NCBI GenBank assembly: GCA_021234155.1
Contig: JAJEKV010000837.1
Span: 17,857 to 81,856 of the forward strand
Direction of reading: 5' to 3'
Origin: Isoetes taiwanensis
Taxonomy: Eukaryota > Streptophyta > Lycopodiopsida > Isoetales > Isoetaceae
DNA length: 64,000 bases
Shown here piece by piece: positions 55,855 to 64,000 of the stretch (its first letter is position 1; every line of letters starts with the position of its first letter). A program made the translations under genes and the position numbers. The notes beneath the pieces are model-generated. The model worked only from the letters and a program-made list of their open reading frames with translations, ran no database searches and was not told the DNA's origin.

Positions 55855-58800
55855 GGGAGAACATATCAAACCGCTGCGGCGTCTGCGGGCGACAGTGTAG
55901 AAACCAAAGTGTTTTGTCGTTCGGACATTGCGGAGGCTCCGAAATGCCGATCCGACTTCGCCACATCGTCCGGAATGCCAAAATTACCATAGGGACCAAG
56001 TTACACGGTCAGTTTTGCAAAAGAAACAAACACTTACGCCCTACATTGCAGTATTCAGCAGCCACCTCCTAGGCCAATTGACTACGAGTGCGTTGCACAT
56101 GAGATAGTTTGGCGCTTCTTTGAGAAGGGGTGGGCTTCTAGCCACAAAACTTGGTCCCTAGGGCAATTTCGACGTTGTGAGTCCATTGGCAGAGACAGAT
56201 CACGGTTCCGGAGAGGGGAAGTTGCCCGTCCGTCGCCAGGGCCTTCGGGAGAGGACTTTTGGGGCAAGCTGCTTCCGGGTGGTTTTTAGGGTCCGTGCTC
56301 TGGCGTCAACACCCCCCCTCTACGTCAAGACACGGCGCAAGGTCCTAGTCAAATCTGACAAGGATAGAGCCTCCGAAACGTAAACCCTATGAGTTGATAG
56401 GTTCTAGCAGGGTTTGCGTTTTGGGTGCCGAGTTTTAGTCTTTTGCACTTGGGACGTGGCCGATCACATGCGTTGAGAACGAAGCAAAGGGGAACGACGG
56501 AATGGAGTTTGAACCTGTACTCCTCCCGTTGTGGCGGTTAGAAGTCAAGGGCCGCTTTTAAAAGTAGCAAGACATTCATAAATTCGTAATTAATGCATAG
56601 TACGAACTTAAATTCTGATTTTTGTGTCGTAGCTTCCTAAGTCATCGCCAACATACAGGCCAACTTTCAAAAAATTTTGGATAAGGTTTAGATCAAAGAG
56701 TTTGCATTAGAACGATGCAGGCATTTGTTGTTGGGCGGAGCCGCACACTTGCCCAAGTCAAACAAGGCCAGGACCTTGCAAGGCCTTCTCATTAGAGGGG
56801 AGAGTCCGAACCCGTGAGGCGAGCCCCCAAAAGCTTCCCAAGGCAGCCTTTCTGGCGGCGCCCGCCGTGGGGGCGACGCTAAAGACCACACTCCGGATCT
56901 CGGTTCCCGTGATCCGACCGTTGAATCCTTTGTTCAAGGAACCTGGTCCGAGAAGGTCCAAAAAAATCCAACATCCGTCCGGGAGAACATATCAAACCGC
57001 TGAAGCGTCCCCCGGCGGCGATGTAGAAACCAAAGTGTTTTGTCGTTCGGACATTGCGAGGAGGTTCAAATGCCGATCCGACTTTGCCACATCGTCCGGA
57101 ATGCCAAAATTACCCTAGGGACCAAGTTACACGCGGTCGGTTTTGCAAAAGAAACAAACACTTACGCCCTACATTGCAATATTCGCAGCCACCTCCTAGG
57201 CCAATTGACTACGAGTGCGTTGCACATGAGATAGTTTGGCGCTTCTTTGAGAAGGGGTGGGCTTCTAGCCACAAAACTTGGTCCCTAGGGCAATTTCGAC
57301 GTTGAGAGTCCATTGGCAGAGACAGATCACGGTTCCGGAGAGGGGAAGTTGCCCGTCCGTCGCCAGGGCCTTCGGGAGAGGAATTTTGGGGCAAGCTGCT
57401 TCTGGGTGGTTTTTAGGGTCCGTGCTCGCGCCAACACCCCCTCACGTCAAGACACGGCGCAAGGTCCTAGTCAATCGACAAGCATAGAGCCTCCAAATGT
57501 AAACCCTATGAGTTGCCGTGTTCTAGCGGTGGTTTGGCGTTTTGGGTGCCGAATTTTGGTCTTTTGCACTTGGGACGTGGCCGATCACATGCGATTGAGA
57601 ATTGAAGCAAGGGGAACTCGGACGGAATGGAGTTTGGACCTGTACTCCTCCCGTTGTGGCGCTTAGAAGTCGAGGGCCGCTTTTGCAAAAGAGCAAGACA
57701 TTCGTAAATTCGTAATTAATGCATAGTACGGACTTAAATTCTGATTTTTGTCAGCTAGCTTCCTAAGTCATCGCCAACATACAGCCAACTTTCAAAAATT
57801 TTGGATATGGTTTAGATCAAATAGTTTGCACTAGAACGGTCCGGGCAGCTTTGTTGTTGGGCAGCCGAAGCTGGCACACTTGCCCAAGTCAAACAAGGCC
57901 GGGACCTTGCAAGGCCTCCTCATTAGAGGGAGAGTCTGAACGTTGGGTGAGGCGAGCCCCAAAAAGCTTCCCCGAGGCAGCCTTTCTGGCGGCGCTCACG
58001 GGGGCGACGCTAAAGACCACACTTCCGGATCTCGGTTCCCGTATCCGACCGTTGAATCCTTTGTTCCAGGAACCTGGTCCGATAAGGTCCAAAAAAATCC
58101 AACATCCGTCCGGAGAACATGTCAAATCGCTAAGCGCCCGTCTGGCGGCGGCGTAGAAACCAAAGTGTTTTGTCGTTCGGACATTGCAGAGGCTCCGAAA
58201 TGCCGATCCGACTTCGCCACATCGTCCGGAATGCCAAAATTACCTTAGGGACCAAGTTATACGGTCAGTTTTGCAAAAGAAACAAACACTTACGCCCTAC
58301 ATTGCAAAGATTCGCCAGCCCACCTCCTAGGCCAATTGACTACGAGTGCGTTGCACATGAGATAGTTTGGTGCTTCTTCGAGAAGGGGTGGGCTTCTGGC
58401 CACAAAACTTGGTCCCTAGGGCAATGTCGACGTTCCGAGTCTATTGGCGAGAGATCACGGTTCGAGAGAGGGAAGTTGCCCCGTCGTCGTCGCCCGGGGA
58501 GCCCGGAGAGGAATTTTGGGGCAAGCTGCTTCCGGGTGGTTTTAGGGTCCGTGCTCAAGGCGTCAACACCCCTCTACGCCAAGACATCTGGCAAGGTCCT
58601 AGTCAAATCGACAAGGATAGAGCCTCTCGAAAACGTAAACCCTATGAGTTGATAGGTTCTAGCAGGGGTTTGCGTTTTTGGGTGCCGAAGTTTTGGTCTT
58701 TTGCACTTGGGACGTGGCGATCACATGCAGTTGAGAACGAAGCAAGGGGAACCGGACGGAATGGAGTTTGGACCTGTACTCCTCCCGTTGTGGCGGTTAG

Positions 58801-61800
58801 AAGTCAAGGGCCGCTTTTGCAAGTAGCAAGACATTCGTAAATTCGTAATTAATGCATAGTACGGACTTAAATTCTGATTTTTTTGTCGTAGCTTCCTAAG
58901 TCATCGCCAACATCTGAGGCCAACTTTCAAAAATTTTGGATAAGGTTTAGATCAAAGAGTTTGCATTAGAACGGCAGGCAGCCTTTGTTGTTGGGCGGCG
59001 AAAGCCGCACACTTGCCCAAGTCAAACAAGGCCAGGACCTTGCAAGGCCTTCTCATTAGAGGGGAGGGTCCGAACCCGGGAGGCGAGCCCCAAAAAGCTT
59101 CCCAAAGGCGCCTTTTCTGGCGGCGCCCGCCTTGGGGACGTGACGCTAAAGACCACTCCGGGATCTCGGTTCCCAGATCCGGCCGTTGAATCCTTTGTTC
59201 AAGGAACCTGGTCCGAGAAGGTCCAAAAAATCCAACATCCGTCCCGGGAGAACATATCAAACCCAGAAGCGTCCTAAGGCGGCGGTGTAGAAACCAAAGT
59301 GTTTATTGTCGTCAGGACATTAAGGGAGGCTCGAGAAATGCCGATCCGACTTCGCCACATCGTCCAGGAATGCCAAAATTACCCTAGGGACCAAGTTACG
59401 GTCAGGTTTGCAAAAGAAACAAACACTTCGCCCTACATTGCAGTATTCAGCAGACCACCTCCTAGGCCAATTGACTCACGAAAGTCGTTGCACATGAGAT
59501 AGTTTGGTGCTTCTCGAGAAGAGGTGGGCTTCTCGGCCACAAAACTTGGTCCCTAGGGCAATGTCGACGTTCCGAGTCCATTGGCGAGCGGATCACCGGT
59601 TCGAGAGGGAAGTTGCCCCGTCCGTCGCCGTGGCCTTCCGGGAGAGGAATTTTGGGGCAAGCCGCTCGGGTGGTTTTAGGGTCCGTGCTCAAGGCCAACA
59701 CCCCCCTCTACGTCAAGACACGGCATAAAGGTCCTAGTCAAATCGACAAGCATAGAGCCTCAGAAATGTAAACCCTATGAGTTGCGGGTTCTAGCGGGGT
59801 TTGCGTTTTGGGTGCCGAGAGTTTTGGTCTTTTGCACTTTGGACGTGGCCGATCACATGCGATTGAGAACGCCGAAGCAAGGGGAACTGACGGAATGGAG
59901 TTTGGACTGTACTCCTCCCGTTGTGGCGCTTAGAAGTCGAGGGCCGCTTTTGCAGTAGCAAGACATTCGGTGAATTCGTAATTAATGCATAGTAACGGAC
60001 TTAAATTCTGATTTTTGTCACTAGCTTCCTAAGTCGCCAACATACAGGCCAACTTTCAAAAATTTTGGATATGGTTTTAGATCAAATAGTTTGCACTAGA
60101 ACGGTCAAGGCGCTGTTGTTGCAGCCGAGCTGGCACACTTGCCCAAGTCAAACAAGGCGGGACCTTGCAAGGCCTCCTCATTAGAGGGGAGAGTCTGAAC
60201 CCCGGAGGCGAGCCCAAAAAGCTTCCCGAGGCAGCCTTTCACGGCCGGCGCTCGCTCCGGGCGACGCTAAAGACCACACTTCCGGATCGGTTCCTCAGAT
60301 CCGGCCGATTGAATCCTTTGTTCCAGGAACCTGGTCCGATAAGGTCAAAAAAATCCAACATCCGGCCTGGGAGAACATGTCAAAGCTGCCGGCCCCCCGG
60401 GCGGGGCCAGAGAAACCAAAGTGTTTTGTCGTTTCGGACATTGCGGAGGCTCAAATGCCGATCCGACTTCGCCACATCGTCCGGAATGCCAAAATTACCT
60501 TAGGGACCAAGTTATCCTGGCCAGTTTTGCAAAAGAAACAAACACTTACGCCCTACATTTAAAAAGATTCGCCAGCCCACCTCCTAGGCCAATTGACTAC
60601 GAGTGTGTTGCACATGAGATAGTTTGGCGCTTCTTCGAGAAGGGGTGGGCTTCTAGCCACAAAACTTGGTCCCTAGGGCAATGTCGACGTTCTGAGTCCA
60701 TTGGCGAGAGACATCATGGTTCCGGGAGAGGGAAGTTGCCCCGTCCCCGCCGTGGAGCCGGGGAGAGGAATTTTGGCGCAAGCTGCGCAGGGTGGTTTTT
60801 AGGTCCGTGCTCGCCGTCAACACCCCCCTCTACATCAAGACACGGGCCAAGGTCCTAGTCAAATCGACAAGGATAGAGCCTCCCAAACGTAAAACCCTAT
60901 GAGTTGCCGGGTTCTAGCGGTGGTTTTGCGTTTTGGGTGCCGAAGTTTTGGTCTTTTGCACTTGGGACGTGGCCGATCACATGCAGTTGAGAACACGAAG
61001 CAAGGGGAACTGACGGAATGGAGTTTGGACCTATACTCCTCCCGTTGTGGCAGTTAGAAGTTAAGGGCCGCTTTTGCAGTAGCAAGACATTCGTAAATTC
61101 GTAATTAATGCATAGTACGGACTTAAATTCTGATTTTTTGTCAGCTAGCTTCCTAAGTCATCGCCAACATACAGGCCAACTTTCAAAAATTTTGGATAAG
61201 GTTTAGATCAAATAGTTTGCACTAGAACAGTCCGGGCAGCCTGTTGTTGGGCCCCGCACACTTGCCCAAGTCAAACAAGGCCAGGACCTTGCAAGGCCTC
61301 CTCATTAGAGGAGAGTCCAACCCCTGGGAGGCTAGCCCCAAAAAGCTTCGAGGCAACCTTTCTGGCGGCTCCGCCCAGGGGGTGTACGCTAAAGACCACA
61401 CTCCGGATCTCGGTTCATTCACGTATCCGACCCGTTGAATCCTTTGTTCCGGGAACCTGGTCCGGAGAAGGTCCAAAAATCCAACATCCGTCCGGGAGAA
61501 CATATCAAACCGCTGGCGTCTGCGGGCGGCGATTGTAGAAACCAAAAAGTGTTTTGTCGTTCGGACATTGGCGAGGTTCGAAATGCCGATCCGACTTCGC
61601 CCATACATCGTCAGGAATGCAAAATTACCCTAGGGACCAAGTTACACGGTCGGTTTTGCAAAAGAAAGAAACACTTACGCCCTACATTCGCAAGATTGAC
61701 CACCTCCTAGGCCAATTGACTACGAGTGTGTTGCACATGAGATAGTTTGGCGCTTCCGAGAAGGGGTGGGCCGGCCACAAAACTTGGTCCCTAGGGCAAT

Positions 61801-62292
61801 GTCGACGTTCTGAGTCCATTGGCGAGAGCGGATCACGGTTCCGGAGAGGGAAGTTGCCCCGTCAAAATTCGCCGTGGCCTTCTCGAGAGGACTTTGGGGT
61901 AAAACTGCTTAGAGGGTGGTTTTGGGTCCGTGGCTCTCTCGTGTCAACACCCCCCTCTCGTCAAGACACGGCGAAGGTCCTAGTCAAATCGACAAGCATA
62001 GAGCCTCAAACGTAAACCCTATGAGTTGCCGGGTTCTAGCGGGGTTTGCGTTTTGGGTGCCGAAGTTTTGGTCTTTTGCACTTGGGACGTGGCCATTCAC
62101 ATGCGATTGAGAGCAGCAAAGGGAACCGACGGAATGGAGTTTGGACGTACTCCTCCCCGTTGTGGCGGTTAGAAGTCAAGGCCCGCTTTTGCAGTAGCAA
62201 GACATTCGTAAATTCGTAATTAATGCATAGTACGGACTTAAATTCTGATTTTTTGTCAGCTAGCATCCTAAGTCATCGCCAACATACAGGCA
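55855..62292. repeat. ~1.13-kb satellite array, about 5.7 copies
   Basis: Units start (G/C)GGAGAACATRTC at 55855, 56981, 58111, 59246, 60369 and 61494 (lengths 1126, 1130, 1135, 1123 and 1125). The last stops at 62292, about 800 bp in. Each contains an inverted repeat, ATTRCCCTAGGGACCAAGTT, ~150 bp apart. No frame is conserved across units, so it is non-coding. Units differ by many small indels, especially near CG and homopolymers. Being directly downstream of a CACTA-like end, it may have expanded inside that element. Confidence 0.93.
57108..57294. repeat. Inverted repeat within each satellite unit (unit 2 shown)
   Basis: Arms 57108-57127 and 57275-57294 are 20 bp with one mismatch, enclosing 147 bp. 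The equivalent arms in unit 1 are 55983-56002 and 56148-56167. It is kept in all six units. Confidence 0.85.
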
Positions 62293-62355
62293 TGTTGAGA
62301 TAAACTACATCTTCGCATGTTGGTAGGGTATTAGTTCTCATAGCAGGGGACAAAA

Positions 62356-62386
<31 letters not shown>
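62293..62386. repeat. A-run and (TA)n microsatellite
   Basis: After the satellite come ~65 bp of unique DNA, an A run (62358-62368) and about nine TA repeats (62369-62386). The Helitron terminus at 62387 lies at the end of the TA run. Confidence 0.85.
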
Positions 62387-62390
62387 CTAG

Positions 62391-63170
62391 AAAAAGTGCC
62401 CAGCGTTGCTGGGCTTTTCATCAGGAAGCGATATGTCATTGTCTTGTGATTAGGCATAATCTATTTCTATACTCAATATTTAAGTGTACATTTGTACTTG
62501 AAGGCATAACGGCATTGTTCTATACAATAGATTTGCCAAACAGGTGGCAAATGCATATTTAGCCTAATTGTATAATTAGCTATGTATTTTTGTGGCATCC
62601 CTCAAATTTGCCATGAATGTATAAGGTAGGCACACATGACAAATTTGTATAAGGTAGACAAACATGACAAATTTGTAGATTCTTTCAATCATTGTATGAT
62701 AGTCACACATGGCAATATAAACTGCTCTAACCATGCACAAACAAATAAGTTGTTTGCCAAGAGAACATTTGTAGCCCAATTTGGTTGCTTGATGTGCCAA
62801 GGAAAGTGCCCAGCATTGCGTGGCTTTTCATCAAGAAGCGATTGCATAAAGATATGTCATTGTCTTGTGATTAGACATACCTATATCCATACTCAATATT
62901 GAAGCCTATGTTTGTATTTGAAGGCATAACATCATATTTCTATACATATATATTTGCCAATCTAATTGTATAATTAGCTATGTATAGGTGTGGCATCCCT
63001 CAAATTTGCCATGAATGTATAAGGCTGGCACACATGACAATTTTGTATAAGGTAGACACATGACAAATTTGTAGGTTTTTTTCAATAATAGCATGATAGT
63101 CACGCATGGCAATGTAACCACGCACAACCAAATAGTGGTTTGCTAAAGAGAATCTGTAGCCTGTTTTGGT
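62391..63170 (-). repeat. ~410-bp tandem duplication including the Helitron 3' hairpin
   Basis: The segment from 62391 is repeated from 62801, with GCCCAGC at 62398 and 62808 and shared GATATGTCATTGTCTTGTGA. The second hairpin is degenerate (GCCCAGCATTGCGTGGC) and lacks CTAG. Smaller repeats such as TATAAGGTAGACA occur inside. Confidence 0.88.
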
Positions 63171-64000
63171 TGCAATTTGGTTATTTAATGAAGATGGTCC
63201 AACTAAAAAACTATAAAAGTTATTTCCATTAAGCTACAAAGATGGTGGATTTAAGTTGAGAAACATGTATAGGTATAGTTTCAAACAATAAAATGTGATG
63301 CATGGATAGAAGTTTGCAACTAAATTCATGCAATAATAAAAGGAAATAAAATAAATGGTTGTAGTGATAAATTGCGCCGACACAAATTGCCAAATAAAAG
63401 TTGGTATTAATATTTATTTTCGAACCAAATAAACCTAAATCAACATGTGTGATTGTTCACCAATGAATTCCATGTCCATGTCTATTGAAAAGGACTTTTA
63501 TGTGTATACATTGTTTCCCGTGATGGTTAGCACTTCTTTTATTCCCCACTTTTTTCAGTTAATTATCAAACTACTTCTTAACTCGAGTGTATACATCACA
63601 TCTAATATGACAAAAAATAAACCAAAGGAGTTCCTATGTTGTTTTCCCATCTAATTTCAGTCATTGAGACACACAAAAGCCATTATTCAACGTGTTAAAT
63701 GTTGTGTTAAATATGTTGGTGATGAGATGAGCTGGATTCTCCCAAAAGCACTCAAAAATATACAAAGCTATGTGTTCGTAAAATGTGTTTGTAAAATGTG
63801 TTTGGAGGTCTTCACATTTGTGGGCTCATGTTTCTTAACTGCAAGTTCTTGTTTCTCTCTAAAACTGCAAATAAGAGGATTTCGGAATGTTTGCCCAGAA
63901 TGGTTTGTATCAGATCTGACTTTTATTATATATTGCCCAGAATATATTATTATTTTGCCCAGAATGGTTTGTATCAGATCTGACTTTCCATTAATGCCAC
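63171..64000. other. AT-rich DNA with a 64-bp direct repeat at the end
   Basis: TTGCCCAGAATGGTTTGTAT and the following CAGATCTGACTTT recur at 63891 and 63955. No gene is recognised; short frames at 63445 and 63798 have no domain. Confidence 0.6.

Larger units (their letters stand above)
62387..64000 (-). mobile_element. Helitron 3' end on the minus strand, continuing past the window
   Basis: On the minus strand hairpin GCCCAGC-AAC-GCTGGGC (62414-62398) is followed by CTAG (62390-62387), then T of the TA repeat. No TCTTATAT-type 5' end is found to the right, so the element extends beyond 64000 or is of another subfamily. Its 3' part is duplicated in tandem (next entry), and no gene is recognised in it. 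Confidence 0.7.

Noticed and set aside
55855-62292. Frames of 60-160 codons repeated across the satellite
   Set aside because: They change length and phase in every unit because of indels, so there is no sign of coding constraint. The similarity simply reflects the repeat.
63358-63368. GGTTGTAGTG as the right end of the CACTA-like element
   Set aside because: It has only partial similarity to CTTGTAGTG, no matching 3-bp duplication with TGT, and no subterminal motif array next to it.

Overview
This is eukaryotic nuclear DNA from a land plant and consists almost entirely of nested and tandem repeats. Evidence for a plant: Helitrons ending in a hairpin plus CTAG, Ty3/Gypsy and LINE elements, a CACTA-type terminus, a plant-like DGAT2 gene fragment with GT-AG introns, and RY (CATGCATG) promoter motifs. 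I cannot name the species; the low gene content fits a large, repeat-rich genome. I saw no rRNA, tRNA or CRISPR array, and no clearly intact housekeeping gene.

Layout. 1-981: AT-rich DNA with a diverged Helitron 3' end at 529-557. 982-2811: minus-strand Helitron H1. 3260-17430: a nest, in which minus-strand LINE A is split by a 13-kb minus-strand Gypsy element (3892-16876); the 3' pol region of that Gypsy is split by a 1.7-kb retroposon (6902-8640) and its 5' LTR by plus-strand LINE B (12669-15752). 17431-17471: Helitron A 3' end, abutting Helitron H3 (17472-21936), which carries captured host DNA including part of a DGAT2-like gene. 21937-24301: two units (a, b) of a ~1.75-kb gene-bearing tandem repeat. 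25861-28013 and 28065-29901: Helitrons H4 and H5. 29902-34375: AT-rich repeats, an orphan Helitron 5' end, exon-like DNA and a LINE remnant. 34376-34950 plus 44046-45006: unit c, split by a 9,095-bp TIR transposon with a DDE-type transposase (34951-44045). 45007-46779: Helitron H6. 46780-53192: units d-g. 55292-55833: CACTA-like terminus with palindromic subterminal motifs. 55855-62292: a ~1.13-kb satellite, 5.7 copies. 62387-64000: minus-strand Helitron 3' end and internal repeats.

Three themes stand out. First, a Helitron family (H1, H3, H4, H5, H6) carries a 1.4-1.8-kb almost pure purine tract, always on the same strand relative to the element; the apparent long F/P/S/L-rich or K/E/G-rich reading frames there are artefacts of composition. 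Second, the ~1.75-kb array encodes a small secreted Arg/Glu-rich protein; unit e has an intact frame behind a TATA box and RY motifs, and the other copies are broken. Third, the array supplies natural empty sites that fix the ends of H6 (A^T, no duplication) and of the 9.1-kb transposon (CGCT duplication). Most element frames are broken by small indels, so protein calls rest on domain motifs; some indels may be consensus errors.
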